Under the pieces are notes generated by a model, which saw nothing but the letters and a program-made list of their open reading frames with translations, searched no databases and was not told the DNA's origin. From contig OZ025738.1 in the NCBI GenBank assembly GCA_964019335.1, forward strand, positions 248,001-312,000: 64,000 nt of DNA, read 5' to 3'. The stretch comes from Diplonema japonicum. Lineage: Eukaryota; Euglenozoa; Diplonemea; Diplonemida; Diplonemidae. The stretch's first letter is position 1, and the number at the start of each line of letters is the position of its first letter. This document shows positions 50,771 through 60,679 of this stretch, piece by piece. Both the position numbers and the translations under genes were made by a program.

Positions 50771-51367
50771 TGTAAATTACAAAAGTTGTCTCGATTTTTA
50801 GTGGTGCCATGCAGTATGTGACACAGCGGCCACACTCTTGTCAAGTCCCCTGTGGTCCCGTAGAAAGAAAAAGTGGAGAGGTAAAGAAAGCTTGGAAATT
50901 GAAATAGGGAGAGGGGCCACAGAAGCAATTAAACACCAACTGGAGAGTATGTTGTGGGAGGCTAGCTTCACTGGCACGATGCGCGGGGGGTGAAGCCACC
51001 TCCTTGTTCGATGTAATGGGATAAGGCAAAAAAACCCCTTTTTTTTCAATATGCGGAAGAGATGTAAATGTGATAAGGGACTCTCTCCCATTCTCCCATT
51101 GTTATTAACATTAGAGTTTTATTCAAAACTGGGGAACAAGAGAAACATAGATATGGCAGCGAGACAATGCTAATATTGTTGGCACCACCACATATCTAAG
51201 GCCCAACAAAGTGTCAGATCGATACCACAACAATTTATATATGGCACTCCCCAAGTAGAAAATAAAAAAAGGTGATACCAAGGCATAACCAGGATAGGGC
51301 GGGGGGGGGGGAAAAAAAAAGGAAAAAAAAAAAAAAATGTGAACAGGAGGAGGAGATTGGTATTGTC

Positions 51368-51418
<51 letters not shown>

Positions 51419-51694
51419 ATTACCCCCGTTCAGATTCCTGTAATCTTTGAAACGAAGAAAAAAAGAAAAACGTAGAAGAAAAAAAAAAAGAAAAAATGGG
51501 GCTTTGATTGTGACACTAAGTGGCGTTAGGTGCAACGAAGCACGAACCATCTACTTGATTACAGGGGGCGCACCGCATCCTGAACGGGAAAAAACTTTAA
51601 AAGCTTGCGTCACCCATCGGCGATGATCAGCTGGCCGCCATCAGCAGAAGGAATCGCTGGACGAAACACTGTGTCTAGGTATTTATATAAAAAA
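50771..51694. other. Non-coding region
   Basis: No gene is supported. 50805-50825 carries a catgcagtatgtgaca piece also at 29777 and 32227. T53 run near 51370-51414. 51535-51560 is a fragment of repeat B. Confidence 0.45.
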
Positions 51695-51822
51695 GGGGGG
51701 GGGGGAGGGAAATATGGAAAACGGAAACAAAAAAACGTTTTCTTATTTTTCTTTTTTTTTTATGGGTTTTATCGTTTCCTTTAAGAAAGGGAGCACCGTT
51801 TCCTTTCTGAGTATTCTGAAAA

Positions 51823-51853
<31 letters not shown>

Positions 51854-51942
51854 TATAAGGAGGAACCGGCAACGGAAACGGAAAAACCTTGTTTCCCGTT
51901 TCTTGCCAACATATCCCTGGGGGGGGGGGGGGGAGGGGGGGG
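51695..51942. repeat. Foldback element with G-tract ends, copy 2
   Basis: G-run, then ggaaaacggaaac repeats, a (TA)n stretch at 51831-51857, and the end cgtttcttgccaacatatccctggggg matching the ends at 24120-24150 and 61560-61588. Confidence 0.7.
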
Positions 51943-53481
51943 ACTGAAACTCGAAAAATAATTATATTTCAGTGCACAGAAGGGGTGGAGGGGACAACAA
52001 CAATATCTTCGCGACAGCGTTAAATAATGAGGCACCCAGTGAACGAAGAAAATGACGAAAGGGTGGAAATAACAGATATTTAACGCCAAGATAGTGACTA
52101 TAAGCCACTAGAGGTCAGTCGTTTTTACTTCACAGCACTCTTAAATTACTGCAGCACGAGGGATTTCACAGTCAAAATGAACTCGGGTGGCATTGGTATG
52201 GGGAAAAAACTTCACAGTGAATGGCCTCACCGTGAAATAATGGGGGAGGATAGCCCCCCCCCCCCCCCCCCGAGTGCGTGAAGTAATTTCAGAAGTGAAA
52301 TAAAAAATAAAAAGAAGAAGGAAAAAAAAAATGTGTTTAAATAAGTTGGGTGGTGATGGGGTGTTTATTGTCATACGAAAACATTAGACAAGGGAGTGGC
52401 GAGACCGACCTGAGGCCTGTGGCGCCACTTCACAGACGATATATGTCCAAAGGCTTGCCGCACAGCACGTCTGGAAGTGTCGCTCTGGACCGTGGGAAAA
52501 AAAAAAAAAAAAAAAAAAACAACATCCATATTTTTTTATTATTATTATTATTCCGTTCGATGCCGTTTCAACTTATTTCTTTTCTTTCTTTCTCCCTGTT
52601 CCATATATTAAGTACAACAGGTTATCAAGCAAATAATGACGGTCAAATATAACGCTCGTCCTGCTGCCCGAGTGTAAAGAAAAGGGGGGAGGGGGGGGGA
52701 AGAAAAAAAAAGGGGGGATGCAACTTCAATACTTAAAAGCATGAGATTGCACTCAAGTAAAATAATAAATAAGAAATAGATAAATGAACATCGCACGAAA
52801 AGAAAACCTGACCGAAGAAAAAAAAAAGGAAAAAAAGGAAATGGGGGGGGGGGGGGGGGGAGAAGTCGGTGAATGCTACATTTATTGTTTTTCTTGCATT
52901 TGTCTTTTGCACCTTCGATCAAATAAAATCACGATAAATACTGCATACTTTCTATTTAAGTTGAGTTGGCATGCGGCTAAGGACCATATTTGAAGGATAA
53001 AAAAATAAAAAGGACAAAAAAAAAAAAGCTTTCGTTTACATTCTTTTTTTTTTTCTTCAAATTAAGTTTTTTTGTTTCTTTTTCTTTTTTTTTTTTGCGG
53101 GAATGTAGCATCTTTGTAAAGAGATTTCTTTTCTTCTTCTTCTTTTTTTTTTTTTTTTATTATTGTGCTTTATGACACTATATACACGGACCCTCCAATC
53201 TTTTTTGACAATAGATTTTTTGACGTTCGGTAGATGAAATGGCCGAAAGCGACATAAGTTTTAATTCGTGGGGGGGGAACAACATTGAGTTAAAGGGCAA
53301 AATTCTTTTTTTTTTTCCTTTTACTGCTTTGTTTAGATTTGATAGATGTGCACAATAGGGGACCAAGAATGGTAAGTTTAGATAACTAGTGACCCATACA
53401 TCCTTTTGTAGAGATAAGGGAAAACAAAAAAAAAAAGAGAAAAAAAAAGAAAAAGAAATAGAATGGAAAAGATAAGGGATT
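51943..53481. other. Transposon-derived and AT-rich spacer
   Basis: 51998-52040 and 52110-52300 hold motifs ttaaataatg, cttcacag, gtgaaataatg and gtgaagtaattt, the same vocabulary as the 47-50 kb elements, so a decayed foldback element is likely. 52310-53481 shows only low-complexity DNA, with homopolymers near 52500, 52845 and 53140. No gene is supported. Confidence 0.5.
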
Positions 53482-54186
53482 CTATACCGCTTCGGCCAAC
53501 AACCTTGTGATAGGTTCGTTATTGACCAGCTCTGCGAAGTGATATGCGTCCCAGCCTAGGTTGCTCTTGGCAGCGGGAGATGCGCCATGTTGGAGAAGCA
53601 ACCTGACAATATTCTCATGACAATTTGCAACCGCTAGACAGAGCAGGGTTTTCCCAAGGGCATCGTTCTGTTTGGCATTAACACAGAGATCTGTGGGCAG
53701 GCGGCTGAACACGAATTCAAGGCATTTTTCCAGCCCCCGGGCAACGGCCCACCACGCGAGATCCTCGGAAATTTCTTCGGTTTCGGAGTAGTCAACCAAG
53801 GCTTCAATTGTGTCTCGTGTTGCTGTGTCGGTCATTTCGTGACAGTCTTCGGTGGTCTCCCTCCTGACGTAGAATTCCATGGGGCCGGTCATTATCTCTT
53901 GCAGTGTGGCTGAAAAGTCCACTCCATTTTCCTTCAGTGTCATCATTGCCTTGAGCTTCAAGTCTCGCTTGACAATCACCTCGCAGCCGTCGAAAAATGG
54001 GTGATTGTCTACCTGGCCGTGGGAAACATCAAGGCCGTCGAATTGCATCGTCACTATGTCCGGACAAATGCCGAACTCCCCCGCCATTCTTTTCACGGTG
54101 GCCTGCATCGTGTCCCTCGGGCCCAGCTCCAAGCTGCACACCTCGTTCGATGGCAACAGCTTAAAACTTACGGCAACCGTGTTCAT
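53482..54186 (-). CDS. Ubl-ankyrin protein C
   Basis: 234 residues, ATG at 54184-54186 directly after an A22 tract. Residues 1-75 are ubiquitin-like in pattern (VAVSFKLLPSNEVCSLEL, MQATVKRMAGEFG, VTMQFDGLDVSHGQ, CEVIVKRDLK). The C-terminal half has two or three ankyrin repeats (DALGKTLLCLAVANCHENIVRLLLQHGA, NLGWDAYHFAELVNNEPITRLL). The Ubl is unrelated in DNA to that of the genes at 37842 and 39997, so this is a diverged member of the same architecture. Ends without a di-Gly. An adaptor role is inferred. Confidence 0.7.
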   Translation of the reverse strand: MNTVAVSFKLLPSNEVCSLELGPRDTMQATVKRMAGEFGICPDIVTMQFDGLDVSHGQVDNHPFFDGCEVIVKRDLKLKAMMTLKENGVDFSATLQEIMTGPMEFYVRRETTEDCHEMTDTATRDTIEALVDYSETEEISEDLAWWAVARGLEKCLEFVFSRLPTDLCVNAKQNDALGKTLLCLAVANCHENIVRLLLQHGASPAAKSNLGWDAYHFAELVNNEPITRLLAEAV

Positions 54187-54301
54187 TTTTTTTTTTTTTT
54201 TTTTTTGTGGAGGAAGTTAAAAAAATCTTTTTTTTATTTTTTTTTTTATGTGTGTGTGATGTGGTGTTGGAAGGGGTGGGGGGGAAGAAAGATTTGACTC
54301 A

Positions 54302-54595
54302 TCATAGAACCCTCCCCTTTGCCGATGCTAGCCCCATCAACCGGCTTTCCAGAAACGTATTCTCAGTCTCGTAGCCACAGACCTTCGCTCCCGCATCGCC
54401 CTTTGTCGCCTTTAGCATCTTCGATGTTTGTACCTGACCCCATAGCATGAAGTCGTTGTTCCCCCTTCCGTCGCTTGCTTCGGCGGCGGAGGCCAGATTG
54501 TGCACTTCCTCGACGAGGACCAGCCTTGGGCGGAAGCGCTCGCTCACCTTATTCCACTCTCCCTCCTCCCATTGATCGGGGTCTTCTGGCAACAT
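54302..54595 (-). CDS. Hypothetical 97-residue protein
   Basis: ATG at 54593-54595 behind an A-rich leader; a longer frame would start inside poly-A/poly-T and is not used. Acidic N-terminus (MLPEDPDQWEEGEWNKVSE), then FRPRLVLVEEVHNLASAAEA and a Gly/Asn stretch. No family is recognised, and no signal peptide or membrane helix is seen. Position between Ubl-ankyrin C and the PP1-like gene, same strand. Confidence 0.5.
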   Translation of the reverse strand: MLPEDPDQWEEGEWNKVSERFRPRLVLVEEVHNLASAAEASDGRGNNDFMLWGQVQTSKMLKATKGDAGAKVCGYETENTFLESRLMGLASAKGRVL

Positions 54596-54933
54596 TATCT
54601 TTTTTTCTTTTTTGTCCTCTTGTTTCTCCCACCCCCCCCCCCTCCCCGCCCCACTGTTCTCTCTTTTTTTTTTCTTTTCCTTACATGTTTGAAACAGTAT
54701 TGAAAAAAAAAAAGAGAAAAAAAAAAAGAAGAAGAAGAACAAGGCAAGGGTAAAAAAATAATTCGACTTCTTAACGTCGACACAAGTCACGAAAACGACG
54801 CTCCATGTACGTGCTCCATGTACGTGCTGCTCCGTGTACCATAAAGTACATGGGGTGGGGGTGCGTTTGCGCTGAGGCAAAACGGCAGTGAGCTTCTCTC
54901 CTGTGCGGCGCCATCTCTCAGACTGCCAACACC

Positions 54934-55854
54934 TCACCGACCCAGCGAAGACGGCTTCAATACATGCATCGAGCAGACGAGCTCGGAGTCCACATGCATG
55001 ACAGCACCGAAGTTGTCAAACTCACCACAGTACTGCGGCGCGGAGAAGATAGTCACGAGCTGCTTGCTTGCAATGAACTCGTACCCTTCCTGCACCATTT
55101 GGTGTGCCCGGACGATGAGGTCAAACCCGTTCCTTGCGAGGAAGTTCTTCACAGCGAGAGGCGTGTAATCTGCAGACTGGACCGCCCTCCCACAGGGGTC
55201 CACATACTCTTGTTCCGTTGCCTCGTCACCCTCAGAGCATATGTCTGCCCAAAGCATGTCACACATTACACCGATGTCAGGGACGGCGGTGGGGAGTTTA
55301 ATGGATTTCACATCATCGATTGTCTTCAGGCCATGAGCCAGCCCCCCGTGCACGCAGAAGATCCTTTCCCCCACACACCCTGCCAGAGGTAAGTAATTGA
55401 ACACTGAGTCGAAAAGGCGGAACAGTTTTACATTGTACCTCCTCTTGCAATCGTCGTAGAAGCCGTAGATTCTGTTGATGGATGAGCACTCATGATTCCC
55501 TCTTAGCAGGTTGATGTCAGCAGGGTACAGCACTTTATATGCTAGGAGGAGGCATATCGTTTCAAGGCTGTACCTACCTCTGTCAACGTAGTCACCGAGG
55601 AACATATACCTGCCGCCTTGGCCGGGGGGCTTCATCGCTTTGAATATCTGAACCAGGTCGTTGAACTGCCCGTGGATGTCCCCCACCACTGTTGCCGGAG
55701 CCGTCATTTCGACGTAGCTTCCGCCTCGCGACAGCTCTGCGCGTGCCTCGCTCAGGAGGTCTTTGATCGTTGTTTCGTCCATCGGGACCTCTTGGGAGAT
55801 TCGCTCTCCCGACGAGAGTTGCTCCACTATCCGAATAGCTGCAGAATTGGGCAT
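54934..55854 (-). CDS. PP1-type serine/threonine protein phosphatase, divergent
   Basis: 306 residues, ATG at 55852-55854 after an A-rich leader. All metal and phosphate motifs are present: GDIHGQ (about 58), GDYVDRG (about 86), LRGNHE (about 115), FCVHGGL (about 165), RAHQ (about 240) and SAPQYCGEFDN (about 265). This is a PPP-family metallophosphatase closest to PP1 in length and in YCGEFDN...LKP. A usually conserved segment before RAHQ (RGVSFTFG in PP1) reads GRAVQSADYTP here, so inhibitor or regulator contacts may differ. Substrates depend on regulatory subunits that are not visible. Confidence 0.9.
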   Translation of the reverse strand: MPNSAAIRIVEQLSSGERISQEVPMDETTIKDLLSEARAELSRGGSYVEMTAPATVVGDIHGQFNDLVQIFKAMKPPGQGGRYMFLGDYVDRGRYSLETICLLLAYKVLYPADINLLRGNHECSSINRIYGFYDDCKRRYNVKLFRLFDSVFNYLPLAGCVGERIFCVHGGLAHGLKTIDDVKSIKLPTAVPDIGVMCDMLWADICSEGDEATEQEYVDPCGRAVQSADYTPLAVKNFLARNGFDLIVRAHQMVQEGYEFIASKQLVTIFSAPQYCGEFDNFGAVMHVDSELVCSMHVLKPSSLGR

Positions 55855-55903
55855 TTCTCTTTTTTTTGTTTTTTTGTTTCTTAGGGTGTAATATCCTGTG
55901 TAA

Positions 55904-56351
55904 TATGTCGGAATTTGTGCCGCCCCTCAAGTTAAAAGAACACAGAAAATGCAGAGGAAACGCTAACAGAGATCTAAGGCGACATGCAGTGAACCCTGGT
56001 TACATATATGAAGCAGTCGTGCAGGACGGAAGTGGTGAAGAAGTAAGGATTTTTGGAAATGGAGGCAGCCATCGTAGCTCAAAGCAGTACCATAAAATGG
56101 AGATTGACGCTGTGATCGCTGATGAGGACGATCGGCACCATGTCTACATCACCAGAGACGGTTTCCTGCATAGCGAGAGTCACGGCCACGATAAGAATAC
56201 AAATAGAAAGAATCGAAGTAAAGTTGGCTGGCCTCGAAGATGGGTAATATGCAGTCCAAGAACTGCAGAGGCTGCAGCGCGGGGGCGACGGTCCCCAAGG
56301 AGACACAAGAGCAGAGGGCGAAGGCCAAGAAATTTGCGGAAGAGACCCTGA
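55904..56351 (+). CDS. Hypothetical plus-strand ORF, divergent from the phosphatase gene
   Basis: ATG at 55904, 49 bp from the phosphatase start and on the opposite strand. About 148 codons starting MSEFVPPLKLKEHRKC. The middle (YIYEAVVQDGSGEEVRIFGNGGSH, then KMEIDAVIADEDDRHHVYITRDG) reads like normal protein. After about 56200 it becomes an Arg-rich shadow of another frame. No family is recognised. It may have a frameshift or splice near 56200. Confidence 0.35.
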
Positions 56352-56374
56352 GCACCATAAGGGAGATGCAATGA
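56240..56374 (+). CDS. Possible 44-residue acylated micro-protein
   Basis: A plus frame with MGNMQSKNCRGCSAG at the start, which fits the N-myristoylation pattern (Gly2, Ser6) with nearby Cys, then a Lys/Glu-rich helix and TGA. It overlaps the previous ORF in another frame, so only one of them is likely to be real; it could also be a downstream exon of that gene. Confidence 0.3.
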   Translation: MGNMQSKNCRGCSAGATVPKETQEQRAKAKKFAEETLSTIREMQ

Positions 56375-56999
56375 GTCTTCATCTCCTGAGGCGGAGATGC
56401 AGCTGCTCCCCCCTCCCAAAAGTGCGTTGAATACTTAATAAATCCAGAAACCGGCACCAAATAATAACCTTTTTGTTGTAAAACAAAAAGAAGGTGAAAA
56501 TCTTAAAAAAGAAAAGAAAGTATTCTGTTAACTAAATCGTCCAAGGCGCTCTTGCAACGATCACCACAGCTATCGTCAACGTGCCAAAAAATGGGCTAAA
56601 CTCGCACACTGGTGTGAGCTTCAAGCTAAACATTTCGGACATGGCATGCCACACCCATAGCCTCACACCGGTTATCTTTCGCCCGTAAGCTAGAGTACGC
56701 ATGCATCCCCAACACCTGGGTCGCTTCGCGGTCCGACCTGCTGCCCAATTCAAAGCGCGGTAATCCAAGCCCCCTAAGCATCGACACGATTAACAAAGGG
56801 GTTTGTTACGCCGGGATATCTTGTTCAGCAATGCTCCACACGCTCCCTGTTGCCAGTTCGCCGGATGAGCATACCGCAGGGTCTTCCACTCATCCGTTGC
56901 CCGGTGGGTACCACGAGGAGGTCAGCAACAATTCTATACTTTTTAGCCACGCAGGGCCTGTTCTACAATTAGCAAAGTCCCACCTAAAATAAATATATA
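56375..56999. other. Region without a recognised gene
   Basis: A minus frame (56532-56768) starts with DYRALNWAAG, which loosely recalls a reverse-transcriptase motif, but nothing else supports this. The rest is unremarkable. Confidence 0.35.
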
Positions 57000-57205
57000 A
57001 GAGTTTAAGGAGGCCCGTGTTGGCGGCGTCCTACCTCGGCCGAGTTGTAGTTCTGCGTTCCGCGTCGTGTCCTTAATGCGTGCGGTGTGCAACTCAATCG
57101 GGTAACTAAGATTCTGCGCCCATGTAGTTTGCTGCCTGTTTGTCCACTCGGGCGCTACTAGTGATGGCCGACGTGGAGGTCAACAGCGAACAACATATCT
57201 GATTA
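57000..57205 (-). repeat. Repeat B, copy in minus orientation
   Basis: Inverted copy of 24235-24560 with the A-box-like segment conserved (reverse of TAGCGCCCGAGTGG at about 57145-57160) and the shared end ggtcaacagcgaacaacata. Confidence 0.75.
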
Positions 57206-57237
57206 AAAGGAAGTCCTTTGTAGACTTCCCCTTGTGC

Positions 57238-57561
57238 TCATCGTCTTCCTGCACCTTCAGCATTCTGCCACCGTCTCCGCCAGCATGTTGGTAGTTCCAC
57301 TTCCAGCTCCCGCTGCACCGTATTCAGCTTCTCCTCCAATCGGTATATCTCCGTTGTTTTCTTCTCCACCTCACCTTGAGCAGCAAGAAGTTCCTTTCCT
57401 TGGTCCTCATGTGACCCCATCAAGCCTTCTCGTTGAGCGGTTTCTCCTTGAAAAAGAATGCTTCTCTCGCGGCCTAAAGCTCTTGGACGGCTCGAAGGAG
57501 AAGAAAAGTGGGGTACCTCAGTTTCCGGTTCATCTTGCAACTCGTCTTTATCAGACGACAA
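57238..57561 (-). CDS. Coiled-coil open frame without an ATG (possible exon)
   Basis: A minus frame of 107 codons with a heptad-like stretch (QGEVEKKTTEIYRLEEKL and following) and an acidic start. It opens at a TTG and lies just downstream of the stop of the receptor-like gene at 57596. It could be a downstream exon, a decayed gene, or a chance frame. No family is recognised. Confidence 0.3.
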   Translation of the reverse strand: MSSDKDELQDEPETEVPHFSSPSSRPRALGRERSILFQGETAQREGLMGSHEDQGKELLAAQGEVEKKTTEIYRLEEKLNTVQRELEVELPTCWRRRWQNAEGAGRR

Positions 57562-57595
57562 ACCACCCTTCAGGGAAATGAGAATGAATCACCGT

Positions 57596-60064
57596 TTAAA
57601 GATCTTGCAAGGTAAGCGACTCCTCACGATGGACGGCTCCATGGATGACGGCCCCATGGATGAATTCCATGACACAGCGGCCTTCGTTTATTTTGGAAAG
57701 GGCCCACGACTGGATGTCTGTTGGGGACTCGATGATGAGCGACGGTTTGGCCTTCGGGTCCACCTGCACCTCCCTCAGTGCCACGGCCACAGGGTCCGAG
57801 ACATTTGCCTCTTCCAGCTGGTACATCCACTCTCCTTCCTTCACAACCACCTCCTCCCCAGCCTCCTGCACAAGGATCGGCTTCGTCCCGCTCTTCACCA
57901 CAAGAAGCGTCACAGCCGACAGGGAGAACTTCCCTGCCGCACCCTCCGCCACCGAAGGGGACACCAGCGTGATGCCACGGGCCAGTACCTCCCCCACCTC
58001 GGAGGCCACAGCAGACACCCCACTCAACTCCAACAGTGCAGGACCCTTCATCCCGAAGCCCTTGTTCGTCGCAGAGCCGAGGTTCCCCGCAACGAACTCC
58101 CCGTGTGCCACAGCCATCACAGGCCTCGCAACCCTCCTCGTCTCCTCCGAGCACGATATCGCGTTGCAGAAGGCCACCGCCCGTGTCTTCGGTTCCGAGC
58201 ACCGCAGTCCCACGTTCCACGTCAGCATGAAGGTGAAGGGGTCCGACACAGAGAACCCGTGTGCGAGGCCCTTCGTCGCACGAGCCGTCTCCTGCATCAC
58301 CTCAACGAGCTTTCCGAAACAGTTGGGGAAGCCAGTGCCCCCTTGGTCGGTGAAGCACAGCCGAACCACAGTCCCCCTGTAGTTCTGCTGCTGCATCGAC
58401 AGGTTCTGACCAGCGTTCACAACCGCCTTCGACGCTGTACCTGTGCTGTTGCTGTACTTGCTTCTGCTGTTCGGGCTTTTCGAGCTTGCCATGCTCTCCT
58501 CCTCCACCTCTGTGTCACCGTCCACGAACAAGGTGTTCGGGAGGTACGCCTTGTACTCCCGCAGGCCTCGGATGGCGAGCAGCAAGCCATCCGTGACACA
58601 TGCCACCTCCTTCACCATCACAGGCTTGTACATCGCATTCATGTGAGCCTCCGCAGCGTCCAGATCCATGGTCTCGAGGTGCTTGTTGCCAACGACGAGC
58701 CTCCCGAGCGGGCGGGCTATGAGGACTATCTCCAGAACGGCGATCACAATGTCGACAACGAAGATGACGACGGAGGCGATGATGAGCTGAACAAGGGCGG
58801 CGAACACCTTCTCGTTGACGGACGACACAGAGCGCAGCCACAGCAGCTCGAAGGTATTGCTCGTGGCGTTGAACATGTGGGTTCTCCTCAAGAAGTACTC
58901 CCCGCCCTCCAACGCCGTGTCGATGAAGTAGTCCTTCTTGTACAGCGGCCTGGTCTTGTTCACGTCAGACACTTCAAAGTACTCCCCGTACCTCACATGG
59001 GTCCGGAGGGTTGTGGATGACAGATCTGCGGTGAAGAAGGTCCCTTGCGGCCTCTGCAGGGTCGCATTGATGGCCCCAGACACTGTGGGACCGAGGTCGT
59101 TCACATCCAAGAGGCAGTCCCCTCCTTGGAAAGCGGTGCAGGTGAAGCATCTGTTGTAGCACTCGAACTTGATTGCCGGCCCGTTGAACAGGGTGTGGGC
59201 AAAGAGATTTCCTGCGGAGGAGTCCAGTGCGACCAGCTCGGTGTGGGCCGTCTTGAAGTCACGGATGACAACTGTCCATGTGGAAAAGACGAAAAAGGAA
59301 AAGACTACAAGAGTGTAGGTCCCCTGAGGCCAGTGCAAGGTGCGGCGCATGACGTGCTCACCGTAAGCGTAAGGCGACCCATCAGCGGCGTTCCAGAAGT
59401 AAATAGGTGACCAACTCTCAGCAGGTAAACTGTGCATCTGTTTGACCCAAGCATCCTGTGGTGGCTCCTCCCACTCCACATGGAACCTATCAGATTGAAA
59501 ACGACCCTGCTCATCAACTGCGGTAAGGGTCTTTAACCAAGATACCTTAGTACCGTTGGTGGTTGTGGTCAGACGGCCTGTTGTGTTCCCGTTGCCAAAC
59601 CATCTCGCAGGGTTGCCCTGCTCGTCAAGGACAGGGTCCGCCCACACGTATTGCTTCATCACGCCATCCGCCTCCTCCCAAGGATGGGTGCATGTTGTGC
59701 AGTTTGGGTAGTAGGCCTTCGTCAAGGAGTACCCACCCCCATACCCATTCTTCACAGATTTCGCTGCCGCATATGCATGAGCCCCGTAGATCTTCGTGAT
59801 GTGTGAAAAGCCGAGTGACACATTCATCACGTCATCCCGCAGGAAGAGGAGGTACATTTCTTCTGTCGCTGCCTCCACGTCCTCCAGGATCCCAGCCAGT
59901 CGGAGTTTTGCGCTTTTTGACGCCGCGGCACTCGAGTCTTCAACAGCAGAGCGCAGCACCGAGATACTCTCCACGTACAGCATGTACCCAGCTAAAAGGG
60001 AGATCACAGTGGACACCACTGTTGACACGAAGATGATAAGCTTGGAAGGGACGTACACCGACAT
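57596..60064 (-). CDS. Receptor-like membrane protein with degenerate class III cyclase-type domain, paralogue 2
   Basis: 822 residues from the ATG at 60062-60064; the longer frame only adds low-complexity residues. TM helix 1 is about residues 7-28. The ectodomain is about 29-415, with CTTCTHPWEE and ECYNRCFTCTAFQGGDCL clusters shared with the paralogue at 32356. TM helix 2 is about 418-446, then an ARPLGRLVVGNKHLE HAMP-like segment. The cytoplasmic region (about 560-720) has cyclase-like strands: VVRLCFTD with a possible metal Asp, VSDPFTFMLTWN, and GEFVAGNLGSATNKGFGMKGPAL in place of the VNLAAR-type helix. The Asn/Arg pair needed for transition-state binding is not seen, so it is probably not an active cyclase. 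A sensor or partner role is inferred. Confidence 0.75.
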   Translation of the reverse strand: MSVYVPSKLIIFVSTVVSTVISLLAGYMLYVESISVLRSAVEDSSAAASKSAKLRLAGILEDVEAATEEMYLLFLRDDVMNVSLGFSHITKIYGAHAYAAAKSVKNGYGGGYSLTKAYYPNCTTCTHPWEEADGVMKQYVWADPVLDEQGNPARWFGNGNTTGRLTTTTNGTKVSWLKTLTAVDEQGRFQSDRFHVEWEEPPQDAWVKQMHSLPAESWSPIYFWNAADGSPYAYGEHVMRRTLHWPQGTYTLVVFSFFVFSTWTVVIRDFKTAHTELVALDSSAGNLFAHTLFNGPAIKFECYNRCFTCTAFQGGDCLLDVNDLGPTVSGAINATLQRPQGTFFTADLSSTTLRTHVRYGEYFEVSDVNKTRPLYKKDYFIDTALEGGEYFLRRTHMFNATSNTFELLWLRSVSSVNEKVFAALVQLIIASVVIFVVDIVIAVLEIVLIARPLGRLVVGNKHLETMDLDAAEAHMNAMYKPVMVKEVACVTDGLLLAIRGLREYKAYLPNTLFVDGDTEVEEESMASSKSPNSRSKYSNSTGTASKAVVNAGQNLSMQQQNYRGTVVRLCFTDQGGTGFPNCFGKLVEVMQETARATKGLAHGFSVSDPFTFMLTWNVGLRCSEPKTRAVAFCNAISCSEETRRVARPVMAVAHGEFVAGNLGSATNKGFGMKGPALLELSGVSAVASEVGEVLARGITLVSPSVAEGAAGKFSLSAVTLLVVKSGTKPILVQEAGEEVVVKEGEWMYQLEEANVSDPVAVALREVQVDPKAKPSLIIESPTDIQSWALSKINEGRCVMEFIHGAVIHGAVHREESLTLQDL

Positions 60065-60591
60065 CTTTGGTTTTTGGTCAGTCCTGTTGGTATGGTGGGG
60101 TGTGATTACACATATTTCAGTAGAAAGAAAAGTATGTATGTATAGGTATGAACACACAATAAAGGCGAACGAGAAAAAGAAAAAAAAAAAAAAAGAAAAG
60201 AGGAACTGGCCGTTGTTTGTACGCGCCGGCGCCACTGCACTTCATGTCCCTTACATGCCAACGGAAATAATAAGGCATATGAAGTCCAAAGGAAGTGCAA
60301 TGACGCGGCATCTTTGCCAAACTTATAAAGGGGCGGCGTGTAAGGTCAGTCCCTGTTTTCTTTTTTGTTGTCTTTTTTGTAATTCTTTTTTTTTTTTTAT
60401 TATTTACTTTCCAAAGTGGGTAAAAAAAAACGTGTTGTGAGGGGACTACTCTGCCAGTTTCATTTCTCAGCAACGCAGCTTTTTTTTTTTTTTTTTTTTC
60501 TTGTCAGTAAATAAAAAAAAAAAAAAAGAAAAGAAAAGATTTATTCTTTTTATGGAAAGATCGAGCCAGGTTTTCACGTTTGGGCGACATT

Positions 60592-60629
<38 letters not shown>

Positions 60630-60648
60630 GAAAAAGAAGAAGAAAAAC

Positions 60649-60679
<31 letters not shown>

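Noticed and set aside
57458-59020. 520-codon plus-strand frame opposite the second receptor-like gene
   Set aside because: It is antisense to a well-supported gene and its His/Arg-rich composition is that of a shadow frame.
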